A stretch of 64,000 nt of DNA from Aliarcobacter skirrowii CCUG 10374 (lineage in GTDB: Bacteria; Campylobacterota; Campylobacteria; Campylobacterales; Arcobacteraceae). Of this stretch, positions 25,648 through 35,819 are shown piece by piece. Positions within the stretch are counted from its first letter, which is position 1; each line of letters opens with the position of its first letter. Below the pieces are notes generated by a model that was given only the letters and a program-made list of their open reading frames with translations, searched no databases and was not told the origin of the DNA. Both the position numbers and the translations under genes were made by a program. The DNA lies in contig NZ_CP032099.1 in the NCBI RefSeq assembly GCF_003544835.1, positions 372,001 through 436,000 on the forward strand, in the 5' to 3' direction.

Positions 25648-26178
25648 TTACTCCTCTATTTTTATACTATTTATTTTAACATCACTAATAGGTTTATCTC
25701 CACCATATCTTCCATTTGTTTTTACATTTTCAATACTTCTTACAACATCAAAACCATCAACTACATATCCAAATATTGTGTGGTAACCATTTAACCAATA
25801 AGTTGCAGTTGTTGTTATGAAAAATTGACTTCCATTTGTATTTGGACCTCTATTTGCCATAGCTAAAATAAAAGGTTTATCAAAGATAGCTTTTGATGAA
25901 AACTCATCTTCAAAATCTTTTTTCCAAATAGATTCTCCACCAGTTCCAGTTCCTGTTGGATCTCCCCCTTGAATCATAAAATTTTTTATAACTCTATGAA
26001 AAATTTGATTATTGTAGTAACCATTTTTTGAGTGAGTTACAAAGTTTTCAACTGCTTTTGGAGCAAGTTGTGGTTTTAATTCAACTTTGATTATTCCCAT
26101 ATTTGTATCTATTATTGCAATAGGATCTTTTGCAAATAAAATTGTACAAAGTAAAGATATTAATAAAACTTTTTTCAC
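25648..26178 (-). CDS. Periplasmic peptidyl-prolyl cis-trans isomerase (cyclophilin)
   Basis: The 176-residue protein has an N-terminal signal peptide, 'MKKVLLISLLCTILFA', and then a cyclophilin domain with 'FHRVIKNFMIQGGDPTGTGT', 'ILAMANRGPNTNGSQFFITT' and 'WLNGYHTIFGYVVDGFDVV'. These include the catalytic Arg, Phe and Gln positions. It should catalyse proline isomerisation of exported proteins. The start is GTG, with AAAGGA upstream. It is divergent from the panD operon. Confidence 0.92.
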   Translation of the reverse strand: MKKVLLISLLCTILFAKDPIAIIDTNMGIIKVELKPQLAPKAVENFVTHSKNGYYNNQIFHRVIKNFMIQGGDPTGTGTGGESIWKKDFEDEFSSKAIFDKPFILAMANRGPNTNGSQFFITTTATYWLNGYHTIFGYVVDGFDVVRSIENVKTNGRYGGDKPISDVKINSIKIEE

Positions 26179-26207
26179 TTTATTCCTTTAATAAGATTTT
26201 TTAGAAA

Positions 26208-26218
26208 TTTAGTATAAT
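26208..26218 (+). promoter_or_regulatory. Probable promoter of the panD-ybaB-ispA operon
   Basis: TTTAGTATAAT matches the local extended -10 pattern, 39 bases before the panD ATG, in the gap to the divergent cyclophilin gene. Confidence 0.5.
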
Positions 26219-26257
26219 ATATAAGCTTTGAAAATTAGATGAAAAGGATTAAATGAT

Positions 26258-26641
26258 ATGACATTTGAGATGTTATACAGTAAGATTCATAGAGCAACTG
26301 TAAGCGATGCAAATTTAAATTATGTTGGTTCAATTACTATTGATGAAGAGCTTATGCAAGCTAGTAATCTAAGAGTTGGTCAAAAAGTTGATGTTGTAAA
26401 TATTAATAATGGTGAGAGATTTCAAACTTATGTAATCAAAGGTGAGTTTGGAAAAAGAGATATGTGTCTAAATGGAGCAGCTGCTAGAAAAGTATCTGTT
26501 GGAGATAAGATAATTGTAATAGCTTATGCAACATATAGCCAAGAAGAGTTAAAAAATTATAAACCAACTGTTGTGCTAGTAGATGATAAAAATAGTATTG
26601 AACTTATTACAAATGATTTAGTAGGTGGTAACTATGTTTGA
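26258..26641 (+). CDS. panD: Aspartate 1-decarboxylase proenzyme
   Basis: The 127-residue protein matches PanD: '[20 protein letters not shown]' followed at once by SIT, the Gly-Ser self-cleavage site that makes the pyruvoyl cofactor, then '[17 protein letters not shown]', '[20 protein letters not shown]'. It converts aspartate to beta-alanine for pantothenate and CoA. Length is typical. It overlaps the ybaB-like gene by 8 bases. Confidence 0.95.
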   Translation: MTFEMLYSKIHRATVSDANLNYVGSITIDEELMQASNLRVGQKVDVVNINNGERFQTYVIKGEFGKRDMCLNGAAARKVSVGDKIIVIAYATYSQEELKNYKPTVVLVDDKNSIELITNDLVGGNYV

Positions 26642-26963
26642 TGGTATTGATTTAAAAAATCTAAATCTTGGAGATATGATAAATAAATTCCAAGATATGG
26701 CAAAAGAGCAAGAAGCAAAAAATGCACAAAATCTATTTACTGCAAAAGCAGGTGGTGGAATGGTTGAAATTTCAATCAATGGTAATTCTGAAGTTGTTGA
26801 TTTAAAAATTGATGACTCACTTCTTGAAGATAAAGACTCTTTGCAAATACTTTTAATCTCTTGTATGAATGATATTATAAAACAAAGCGAAGAGAATAAA
26901 AAAAGAGTGGCTATGAATTTGATGGGTAATTTAGGTGGATTAGGAAATTTAGGTCAAAAATAG
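26634..26963 (+). CDS. YbaB/EbfC nucleoid-associated protein
   Basis: The 109-residue protein, '[20 protein letters not shown]', followed by '[20 protein letters not shown]' and '[19 protein letters not shown]', matches the small dimeric YbaB/EbfC family that binds DNA. The ATG at 26634 is preferred, with TAGGTGG upstream; a GTG 9 bases earlier is possible. It overlaps panD and abuts ispA. In many bacteria the gene pairs with recR or dnaX, which is not so here. Confidence 0.9.
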   Translation: MFDGIDLKNLNLGDMINKFQDMAKEQEAKNAQNLFTAKAGGGMVEISINGNSEVVDLKIDDSLLEDKDSLQILLISCMNDIIKQSEENKKRVAMNLMGNLGGLGNLGQK

Positions 26964-27836
26964 ATGAAAGATTTATTAAATAAATTTGAAGATTATCTTC
27001 TATCTAACCTCCCAACTATAAAAAGTTTTCATCCACACTTTGAAGAGGCTATGGGTGAAATGTTAAAAGCTGGTGGAAAAAGATTTCGACCAATGCTTCT
27101 TTTAAGTGTTGTAAACTCAAAAAAACCACTTTTAGTTGATAATAGTTTAAAAGTGGCACTTGCTGTTGAGTTTTTACATACATACTCACTAATTCACGAT
27201 GATTTACCTTCAATGGATAATGCAAGTTTGCGAAGAGGATTTCAAACTCTTCATATAAAATATGATGAGGTAACTGCTATATTAGTTGGAGATGCTTTAA
27301 ATAGTGAAGCTTTTAATCTAATAGCAAATGCTTCACTTCACAATGATATAAAAATTGAGTTAATAAAACTTTTAGGACATAATGGTGGCTTAAATGGTAT
27401 GATAATTGGTCAAGCAATAGATTGTTTTTTTGAAAAACAAAAAATAGAGCTTGAAAAATTAGAGTTTTTACATATAAATAAGACTGCTAAATTAATAGCA
27501 GCATCTCTTAAAATGGGCGCAATAATTGCCTCATATAGTGAGCAAACTCAAGATGAGTTATATGATTTTGGAATAGATTTAGGACTTTTGTTTCAAATTC
27601 AAGATGATATTATAGATGAGCTTGAAAGTAGTGAAGTTGCTGGTAAAACTACACAAAATGATAGTTTTAAAAACTCTTTTGTAAATCTTTTAGGGCTTAA
27701 AGAGGCTATGAATAGTGCTGATAAATTGGCAGATAAGTGTTTTCAAAACCTAAATAACTTTGATAAAAATCTACAAGATTCTCTTTTAGAACTTTTAACA
27801 AACTATATAAATAGACACAAAAAATACAACTCTTAG
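26964..27836 (+). CDS. ispA: Polyprenyl (farnesyl/geranyl) diphosphate synthase
   Basis: The 290-residue enzyme has both Asp-rich motifs: 'YSLIHDDLPSMDNASLRRG' (DDxxxD, the bacterial FPP-synthase spacing) and 'FQIQDDIIDELES'. 'AGGKRFRPMLLLSV' and 'GMIIGQAIDCFFE' are also typical. It joins isopentenyl and allyl diphosphates to make C10-C15 precursors for quinones and undecaprenyl carriers. Its ATG directly follows the preceding TAG. Confidence 0.93.
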   Translation: MKDLLNKFEDYLLSNLPTIKSFHPHFEEAMGEMLKAGGKRFRPMLLLSVVNSKKPLLVDNSLKVALAVEFLHTYSLIHDDLPSMDNASLRRGFQTLHIKYDEVTAILVGDALNSEAFNLIANASLHNDIKIELIKLLGHNGGLNGMIIGQAIDCFFEKQKIELEKLEFLHINKTAKLIAASLKMGAIIASYSEQTQDELYDFGIDLGLLFQIQDDIIDELESSEVAGKTTQNDSFKNSFVNLLGLKEAMNSADKLADKCFQNLNNFDKNLQDSLLELLTNYINRHKKYNS

Positions 27837-27856
27837 TTAAATTGACTAAAGGTTTA

Positions 27857-27885
27857 TTGACAAAAAAGAAAAAATTGTATAAAAT
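27857..27885 (+). promoter_or_regulatory. Sigma-70 promoter of groES-groEL
   Basis: TTGACA at 27857-27862 and TAAAAT at 27880-27885 are 17 bases apart. This is one of only two promoters in the window with a perfect -35 box. The CIRCE operator begins on the next base. Confidence 0.75.
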
Positions 27886-27912
27886 TTGGCACTTAAAACT
27901 AGTAAGTGCTAA
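27886..27912 (+). promoter_or_regulatory. CIRCE operator (HrcA binding site)
   Basis: TTGGCACTT, nine bases, then AAGTGCTAA form an inverted repeat matching the CIRCE consensus (TTAGCACTC-N9-GAGTGCTAA) at most positions. Its location over the transcription start of groESL is the standard one. HrcA should repress here until heat or misfolded protein titrates GroEL. hrcA itself is not in this window. Confidence 0.85.
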
Positions 27913-27959
27913 GTTTTAAGCTAATAATAAAATTTAAATCATATATAAAAGGAAAGAAA

Positions 27960-29856
<1,897 letters not shown>

Positions 29857-29875
29857 TCATCAAATAATAGTTTTT

Positions 29876-29905
29876 AAAGAGAGTGAATTTTCACTCTCTT
29901 TTTTT
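29876..29905 (+). terminator. Rho-independent terminator of groESL
   Basis: AAAGAGAGTGA pairs perfectly with TCACTCTCTTT across a 4-base loop (11-bp stem), followed by a T run. It also lies at the 3' end of the converging gene and may act in both directions. Confidence 0.85.
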
Positions 29906-30473
29906 ATTTATAGAAACTATAATTTTTAAGATTTTCAAGGGAAAGTTTGTGAAAATCTAAATATTTTGAACTCTCTTTTCCAATATATTTAAAAAATCTC
30001 ATATTTTTTATAAAAAGTAACTCTTCAAAATCATCAATTTTTAGATTATCAAACTCAAAGTGAGTATCTAAGTAGCTTTTTTGATAATTTGAAAAAAAAT
30101 CAACTTCTATATCTAAACTATTTGTTCCTTTAAAAACTTCAGGACAAGAGCTATCTGTATAAATTGAGTTATCAAGATTTGGACTTAATGGATAGATTTT
30201 ACAAACACTAGGTCTTTTTTCGTAAATTGAGCAGAGATTATCTTTTAGATAAGGGCATGAATCATAACCATTTGATATTAAGATAATAGGTTTTATAAAA
30301 CCTTTAGAACCAAAAATAAATAGTATTGGAAAGTTTTGATAAAGAACTTCAAACTCTTCTTTTAGTATTTGTGAAAATAATGAACCAAAAGCTCCTTTGC
30401 AACATCTAGCTTCACAATTTTTACAATCACCAAAATCTACTACACTATCTTCTATTTTTATAAAATTTTTCAT
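29904..30473 (-). CDS. YkgJ-family cysteine cluster protein
   Basis: The 189-residue protein has a Cys-rich cluster in two halves: 'FGDCKNCEARCCKGAFG' near residues 15-31 and 'DSCPYLKDNLCSIYEKRPSV' with 'CKIYPLSP'. This C-x2-C-x3-CC and C-x7-C-x8-C spacing is that of the YkgJ/UPF0153 family, thought to bind zinc or an iron-sulfur cluster. The function is unknown. No signal peptide is visible. It is transcribed towards groEL. Confidence 0.85.
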   Translation of the reverse strand: MKNFIKIEDSVVDFGDCKNCEARCCKGAFGSLFSQILKEEFEVLYQNFPILFIFGSKGFIKPIILISNGYDSCPYLKDNLCSIYEKRPSVCKIYPLSPNLDNSIYTDSSCPEVFKGTNSLDIEVDFFSNYQKSYLDTHFEFDNLKIDDFEELLFIKNMRFFKYIGKESSKYLDFHKLSLENLKNYSFYK

Positions 30474-30513
30474 AAAAGATTTTATCTATTTTGTCTTTAA
30501 ATATATTGTTGGA

Positions 30514-30519
30514 TAGAAT
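30514..30519 (+). promoter_or_regulatory. Probable -10 box very close to a start codon
   Basis: TTGGATAGAAT precedes the ATG at 30526 with only six bases after the -10 hexamer. The predicted transcript would begin at or next to the start codon. No Shine-Dalgarno sequence sits at the usual distance. Confidence 0.4.
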
Positions 30520-30525
30520 ACTAGA

Positions 30526-31197
30526 ATGAAAATTTTAATTATAGAAGATGATATTCAATTAAATACTACTATTACTAATTTTTTAAAATATAAAGGTTAT
30601 GAAGTTGACTCTTTAGAAGATGGTAAAGAGGCGCTTGATTATATTGATAAAAATTTTTATGATTTATATATTTTAGATATTAATATTCCAAAAGTTTCTG
30701 GTCTAGAGATATTAAAATATATAAGAACTAAAGATATAAAAAGTGCTATTATAATAATAACAGCATCTTTAGAGTTAGATAATATTAAAACAGCTTATAA
30801 AAATGGTTGTGATGAGTATATAAAAAAACCATTTTATCTTGAAGAGTTAGAGATAAAAATTGATAAAATTTATGGAAAAATTGAAGATAATAATATTATT
30901 AAAATATCTAAAAATATATCTTATAATCTTATTTCAGAAGAGCTTACAATAGATTCAAAACTTGTTAGAATTAGAAGAAAAGAGAGAAGACTTTTAACTA
31001 TTTTGCTTAAAAATCTGAATAAAACAGTACCAACAGAGATTTTAGAAAATTATGTTTGGGAGAATGATATAAAAGATATTTATCCTTTAAGACAGCTTGT
31101 AAATGGATTGAGAAAATATTTTAATAGTGATGAGAAATTTATTTTCTCACAAACGGGTGTTGGATATAGATTTGAGATAAAAAAAGATTTAAAATGA
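30526..31197 (+). CDS. OmpR-family response regulator
   Basis: The 223-residue protein has a receiver with 'LIIEDDIQLNTTITNFLKYK', Asp51 in 'LYILDINIPKVSGLEI', Thr in 'IIIITASLEL' and Lys in 'DEYIKKPFYLEEL'. A winged-helix output domain (about 125-223) has 'RRKERRLLTILLKNLNK' and 'RQLVNGLRKYF...TGVGYRF'. It overlaps the downstream kinase by ATGA. There is no clear ribosome site and a -10 box sits immediately upstream, so the mRNA may be leaderless. Targets are unknown. Confidence 0.9.
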   Translation: MKILIIEDDIQLNTTITNFLKYKGYEVDSLEDGKEALDYIDKNFYDLYILDINIPKVSGLEILKYIRTKDIKSAIIIITASLELDNIKTAYKNGCDEYIKKPFYLEELEIKIDKIYGKIEDNNIIKISKNISYNLISEELTIDSKLVRIRRKERRLLTILLKNLNKTVPTEILENYVWENDIKDIYPLRQLVNGLRKYFNSDEKFIFSQTGVGYRFEIKKDLK

Positions 31198-32996
31198 AAT
31201 TAAGATATCAACTATATATTTTTATACTATTTTTATCAGCAATTTTGTTTTTTGTTTTAACTATAAATTATATCTCTTATAAAAATCAATATGATGAGGA
31301 TTTAAAAAGATTTGTAAATAGTGAAGTAAGACTTCATAAAAAAGCTATATCAAACTCTATTTTAAATAGAAGTATTGAGTTTAATGATGCAGGAGATCTT
31401 TTTCTTAATATTGCAAATGATGCTTTAACTTTATTAAAAAAAGATAACAGTAGAGATTTAGATGAGCTAAAGCTTTTTTTGAAAAAAAAGTACAATTTAC
31501 AAAATTATGATTTTGAACTATATTTAATAGATAGATCTTATGTGATTTATAAAACAACTGATTTAAAAGATTTAAATTTGGATTTAACAAATATAAGCGA
31601 TGCTAAAGCTCTTATGAATAAGAGTTTAGATGGAAATATATATTTTTCTAAGTTTATAAATAGTGACCCAATAAATTTAGAGTATAGATTATATGCTTAT
31701 GCTTCACTATCTAAAGATAAGTTTTTGGAATTATCTTTTATAAATACTCAAATTAAAAATAGTTCAATCTCTTTTGTTGTTGAAAATCTTCAATCAAATA
31801 ATAGTGTAAGAGTATATAGAGTTTTTAAAAATAAAGATGGCTACTCATACTATAATTTATTAAAAAAATTAGAAGATGAGACAAAAAAAAGTTTGTATGA
31901 CTCTTTAGATATTATTGAAAATAGTAATATTTCAAGCTCTGCAATTGTAAATTCAGCCATAAACTTTGCACATACTCAAAATTTAGAATCTAATCTTTTA
32001 ACTATAACAGCCCCAATATTTGATAAAAATATGTTTCAATTTTTAGGTTTTGAAAATGTTGTTATGGAGCTTGAAATTGATTTAAGTAATAGAGTTGAGT
32101 TTTTAAAAGATATAAAAAATCTCTATATAGGTTCACTTTTTGTAATTGTTTTTATACTTTTTCTAATTTTTATATTTGTTCAAAATAGATTTACAAAACC
32201 AATAGAGACTATTTTAAAAAGTATTAAAGAGTCTAAAAAAGTAGAAGAGGAGTTATTAACTTACAATAATGAGTTATCAAAAATTGCAAAAAAATACAAT
32301 GTTTTATATGATAAATTTACAAATGAGTTGGAACAAAATAGTAATCTTTTAAGAGAGAATAAAAAATTTATTGCAGATACAGTACATCAAATCAGAACTC
32401 CTTTGACAAATATTTTAATGAATAGTGAGATGATAAAAAAGTTTCAAAAAGATAGTAGTATGAATACATTTATTGAGCAAATTGATGCATCTATAAATAT
32501 GCTTTCAAACTCTTATGAAGATTTATCATATCTTTTAACTTCGGATACAATCTCATATAAACCTAAAAAAGTAGATTTAAAAGCTTCATTAATTGAGAGA
32601 ATAAATTTCTTTTCAACAATTAGTAAAGTAAATTTTAAAAAAATTCAAGCACAAATTGATAAATCTATTTATGTTTATATAAATGATATAGAGCTTGAAA
32701 GAATTATAGATAATAACTTATCAAATGCTATAAAATATGGTTATAAAGATAAGAGAGTAGATGTAGTTTTATTAGAAAATGAAAAAGAGGCTATTTTAGA
32801 GTTTAGAAGTTTTGGGAATGAGATAAAAAATAAAGATATTATATTTAATAAAAATCATCGAGAAGATGAAGCGAAAAGAGGTCTTGGTTTAGGTCTTTTT
32901 ATGGTTAGCAATATATGTATTAAAAATAGTATTAGATATGATGTTTATTATAAAAAAGGACAAAATATATTTAGATATATTTTTAAAAAAATTTAA
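31194..32996 (+). CDS. Sensor histidine kinase
   Basis: The 600-residue membrane kinase has a first helix at about 5-25, a ~280-residue periplasmic sensor and a second helix at about 310-332 ('LYIGSLFVIVFILFLIFIFV'). A HAMP-like and coiled-coil linker leads to the H-box 'FIADTVHQIRTPLTNILMNS' with His398. The ATPase part is 'RIIDNNLSNAIKYGYKDKRV', 'EFRSFGNEIKNK' (degenerate D box) and 'RGLGLGLFMVSNICIKN'. It is paired with the regulator it overlaps. The ligand is not predictable from sequence. Confidence 0.88.
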   Translation: MKLRYQLYIFILFLSAILFFVLTINYISYKNQYDEDLKRFVNSEVRLHKKAISNSILNRSIEFNDAGDLFLNIANDALTLLKKDNSRDLDELKLFLKKKYNLQNYDFELYLIDRSYVIYKTTDLKDLNLDLTNISDAKALMNKSLDGNIYFSKFINSDPINLEYRLYAYASLSKDKFLELSFINTQIKNSSISFVVENLQSNNSVRVYRVFKNKDGYSYYNLLKKLEDETKKSLYDSLDIIENSNISSSAIVNSAINFAHTQNLESNLLTITAPIFDKNMFQFLGFENVVMELEIDLSNRVEFLKDIKNLYIGSLFVIVFILFLIFIFVQNRFTKPIETILKSIKESKKVEEELLTYNNELSKIAKKYNVLYDKFTNELEQNSNLLRENKKFIADTVHQIRTPLTNILMNSEMIKKFQKDSSMNTFIEQIDASINMLSNSYEDLSYLLTSDTISYKPKKVDLKASLIERINFFSTISKVNFKKIQAQIDKSIYVYINDIELERIIDNNLSNAIKYGYKDKRVDVVLLENEKEAILEFRSFGNEIKNKDIIFNKNHREDEAKRGLGLGLFMVSNICIKNSIRYDVYYKKGQNIFRYIFKKI

Positions 32997-33047
32997 ATAT
33001 TTTAAAAATCTTACATTTTTCTTACATTTCTTTTATATAATATCCGC

Positions 33048-33136
33048 CACACAGGAGAAATTATCTATATAAATAGTTTTCGGGGAATATTTTATATCAA
33101 TTTTTTAAGCATCTCAATTTTTGGGATGCTTTTTTA
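33048..33136 (+). ncRNA. Candidate small RNA between a promoter and a terminator
   Basis: TTATATAATATCC carries a TATAAT box at 33036-33041 with T-rich upstream DNA. About 90 bases later lies a terminator hairpin (33107-33136). No ORF with a credible start lies between them, yet the segment contains GC islands (CCGCCACACAGGAG and TTTTCGGGGAA) unusual for this genome. It could be an independent small RNA or a short readthrough fragment of the kinase operon. No known RNA family was recognised. Confidence 0.35.
33107..33136 (+). terminator. Rho-independent terminator
   Basis: AAGCATCTC pairs with GGGATGCTT (one G-U pair) over a 7-base loop and is followed by a TTTTTTATT run. It ends transcription of the two-component operon or of the candidate small RNA. 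Confidence 0.7.
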
Positions 33137-33155
33137 TTTATTGGCAAAAAAAATA

Positions 33156-33168
33156 TTTTGGATATAAT
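33156..33168 (+). promoter_or_regulatory. Probable promoter of the inositol monophosphatase gene
   Basis: TTTTGGATATAAT is a near-perfect extended -10 element, ending 24 bases before the ATG at 33193. Confidence 0.55.
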
Positions 33169-33192
33169 AGACCAAAAATTTTTAGGAATATT

Positions 33193-33966
33193 ATGGAAAA
33201 GCGACTTGTAAAAATTATAAAAGAGGCTGGAAAAATACTAAAAGATGGTTACTATTCAAAAAAAGATGTAAACTTTAAAGCTAAAAAAGATTTAGTTACA
33301 AAATATGATTTGGCAGTTGAAGAGTTTTTAAAAAAAGAGTTTAATAAATATTTTAAAGAGTTTAATATTATTGCTGAAGAGTCAGATAATAGCTTAGTTG
33401 AATTTGGTAGTTCAATTATAATAGACCCAATAGATGGAACAACAAATTTTGTAAATAAAGTACCTCATACTGCAATTTCAGTTGGAGTTTATAAAGATAA
33501 AAAACCTTATATTGGAGTTGTTTATAATCCTATTTTAGATGAGTTATATTTTGCTAAAAATAAAAAAGGTGCATTTTTAAATGGTAAAAAAATTAAAGTT
33601 AGTATTGAAGATGATTTACAAAAATCACTTCTAGCTACAGGATTTCCATATAGTAGTGGTGAGAATACAAAAGATTTAAAAGATGTGATAAAAAAAATTG
33701 AGAATATCTTACCAGAGTGTCAAGATTTAAGAAGACTTGGAAGTGCATCTATTGATTTATGTATGGTTGCAAAAGGTGTTTATGAGGGTTATTATGAGAT
33801 GAATTTAAAACCTTGGGATGTTAGTGCTGGGATTATAATTTTAAGTGAAGCTGGTGGAACTGTTTCAAATATTGCTGGGACAACTTATGATATGTTTAAG
33901 GATAAATATATAGTTGCAACAAATGGAAAAATTCACGATAGGCTTTTAAGCAAACTAGATATTTAG
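33193..33966 (+). CDS. Inositol monophosphatase family protein (SuhB-like)
   Basis: The 257-residue enzyme carries the three metal-site motifs: 'FNIIAEESDNS' (Glu-Glu), 'SIIIDPIDGTTNFVNKVPH' (DPxDGTxNF) and 'KPWDVSAGIIILSEAGGTVS' (WDxxAG). It removes phosphate from inositol-type or related sugar phosphates, and the relative SuhB also assists rRNA transcription. ATG at 33193 has TTAGGA upstream; an in-frame ATG at 33121 lies in the preceding terminator and is rejected. Confidence 0.92.
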   Translation: MEKRLVKIIKEAGKILKDGYYSKKDVNFKAKKDLVTKYDLAVEEFLKKEFNKYFKEFNIIAEESDNSLVEFGSSIIIDPIDGTTNFVNKVPHTAISVGVYKDKKPYIGVVYNPILDELYFAKNKKGAFLNGKKIKVSIEDDLQKSLLATGFPYSSGENTKDLKDVIKKIENILPECQDLRRLGSASIDLCMVAKGVYEGYYEMNLKPWDVSAGIIILSEAGGTVSNIAGTTYDMFKDKYIVATNGKIHDRLLSKLDI

Positions 33967-33971
33967 CTACT

Positions 33972-33983
33972 TTTGGCTAAAAT
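33972..33983 (+). promoter_or_regulatory. Probable promoter of glmS
   Basis: TTTGGCTAAAAT matches the recurring extended -10 pattern, 33 bases before the glmS ATG. Confidence 0.5.
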
Positions 33984-34016
33984 CTTATATTTTTAAAAAT
34001 GATTTAAGGATTTTTT

Positions 34017-35819
34017 ATGTGTGGAATAGTTGGTTATATAGGAAAGTATGATACTTGTAAAATTTTATTGGATGGATTAAAAGAGTTAGAGTATAGAGGT
34101 TATGATAGTGCTGGAATTGCTGTTTTAAATGATAATGGAATTGATGTTTTTAAAGCAGTTGGTAAACTTGTAAATCTTGAAGATAAAGTTAATGAGAGTA
34201 AAAAAGATAGATATAACCTTGGAATTGGACATACTAGATGGGCAACTCATGGTAAGCCAACAGAAGTAAATGCTCATCCTCATTTGGGGCAATACTCTTA
34301 TGTTGTTCATAATGGAATTATAGAAAACTACAAAGAGTTAAAAGAGGAGCTTATATCTTTGGGACATAAATTTGTATCTCAAACAGATACAGAGGTTATT
34401 GTTCATCTTTTTGAGCACTACAACAATAAATTAAAAGATCCAAAAAAATCGTTTCAAGAGACTATAAAAAGGCTTGAAGGAGCATATGCTATTTTATTAA
34501 TCACAAAAGATGAGCCTGAGAAAATATTTTTTTATAAACTTGGAAGTCCAATGATTGTTGGGCATGGAATAGAAAAAGATGAAGTTTTATTTGCATCTTC
34601 TGATTCTGCACTTATAGGATTTGCAAGTGATGTTGTATATCTTGATGATAAAGTTGGAGGAGTTGCTTCAAAAAATGGAATAGAGTTTTTTTGTAAAAAT
34701 GTTGTTTGGTCAAAACTTCCTACATCAAAACAGTTTGCTCAAAAAGATGGTTTTAGATATTTTATGGAAAAAGAGATTTATGAACAAAGTGTTGTTGTAA
34801 GTGATTGTATGTTAGGTCGTGTGAAAGATAATGAGATAAATTTTGATGAGATAGACTCAAAAATATTAGATGGTATAAATGAGATTAAAATTTGTGCTTG
34901 TGGAACTTCATATCATGCAGGACTTACATCTTCATATCTTTTTGAAAGAGTTTCAAAAATAAAATGTAGTGTTGAAGTTGCAAGTGAATTTAGGTATAAA
35001 GATCCACTTTTAACAAAAGATACACTTTTTGTTGTAGTTTCTCAAAGTGGTGAGACAGCAGATACTTTGGAAGCTTTAAAAATGGCAAAAAAAGCTGGAC
35101 TTAAAACATTGGTTGTTTGTAATGTTGATAACTCTTCAATGACAAGAGTTGCAGATTTTACAATTTTAACAAGAGCTGGAATAGAAAAAGGAGTAGCTTC
35201 AACTAAAGCATTCTCTACTCAAACAGTTGTTTTATGGATGTTAAGTCTATATTTTGCTCAAATTAGAAAAACAATATCAAAAGATAAGCTTGAAAATGAG
35301 GTTAATACTTTAAGAGAGGTTCCAAAATCTTTAAAAGTTCATGAAAATATTCATGAAAAAGCAAAAAGATTATCAAAAAGATATCTTCATGGTCATGGAT
35401 TTTTCTTTATAGGAAGAGATGTATTCTATCCTTTGGCTCTTGAGGGTGCATTAAAACTTAAAGAGATCTCATATCTACACGCTGAGGGTTATGCAGCTGG
35501 TGAGATGAAACATGGACCAATTGCTCTTGCAGATCCTGAACTATTTACAATTGCACTTATGCCAAAAAATATGTTATATGACAAAATAAAATCAAATGTT
35601 GAAGAGCTAAGTGCAAGAGATAGTACAATTTGTGCAATATCTTCACAAGATTTTGAACTAGCAGATGATTTTATAAAAATAGATGATTGTGAACACTATA
35701 TGCTTGAGTTCTTTGAGATGTTAATTGTTCTTCAACTTTTATCTATGGAGATATCAATAAGACTTAAAAATGATGTAGATATGCCAAGAAACCTTGCAAA
35801 ATCAGTAACAGTTGAGTAG
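34017..35819 (+). CDS. glmS: Glutamine-fructose-6-phosphate aminotransferase
   Basis: The 600-residue enzyme begins 'MCGIVGYIGKYDTCKILLDG', with nucleophile Cys2 of the glutaminase domain and 'GIGHTRWATHGKPTEVNAHP'. Two SIS sugar-isomerase domains follow ('KICACGTSYHAGLTSSYLFE' and 'HGFFFIGRDVFYPLALEGAL'), and the C-terminus is 'PRNLAKSVTVE', as in the family. It makes glucosamine-6-phosphate for peptidoglycan and LPS. No glmS ribozyme is present in the short leader. Confidence 0.97.
   Translation: MCGIVGYIGKYDTCKILLDGLKELEYRGYDSAGIAVLNDNGIDVFKAVGKLVNLEDKVNESKKDRYNLGIGHTRWATHGKPTEVNAHPHLGQYSYVVHNGIIENYKELKEELISLGHKFVSQTDTEVIVHLFEHYNNKLKDPKKSFQETIKRLEGAYAILLITKDEPEKIFFYKLGSPMIVGHGIEKDEVLFASSDSALIGFASDVVYLDDKVGGVASKNGIEFFCKNVVWSKLPTSKQFAQKDGFRYFMEKEIYEQSVVVSDCMLGRVKDNEINFDEIDSKILDGINEIKICACGTSYHAGLTSSYLFERVSKIKCSVEVASEFRYKDPLLTKDTLFVVVSQSGETADTLEALKMAKKAGLKTLVVCNVDNSSMTRVADFTILTRAGIEKGVASTKAFSTQTVVLWMLSLYFAQIRKTISKDKLENEVNTLREVPKSLKVHENIHEKAKRLSKRYLHGHGFFFIGRDVFYPLALEGALKLKEISYLHAEGYAAGEMKHGPIALADPELFTIALMPKNMLYDKIKSNVEELSARDSTICAISSQDFELADDFIKIDDCEHYMLEFFEMLIVLQLLSMEISIRLKNDVDMPRNLAKSVTVE

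Noticed and set aside
33972-34016. glmS ribozyme or glucosamine riboswitch
   Set aside because: The leader is only about 30 bases and contains no such structure.
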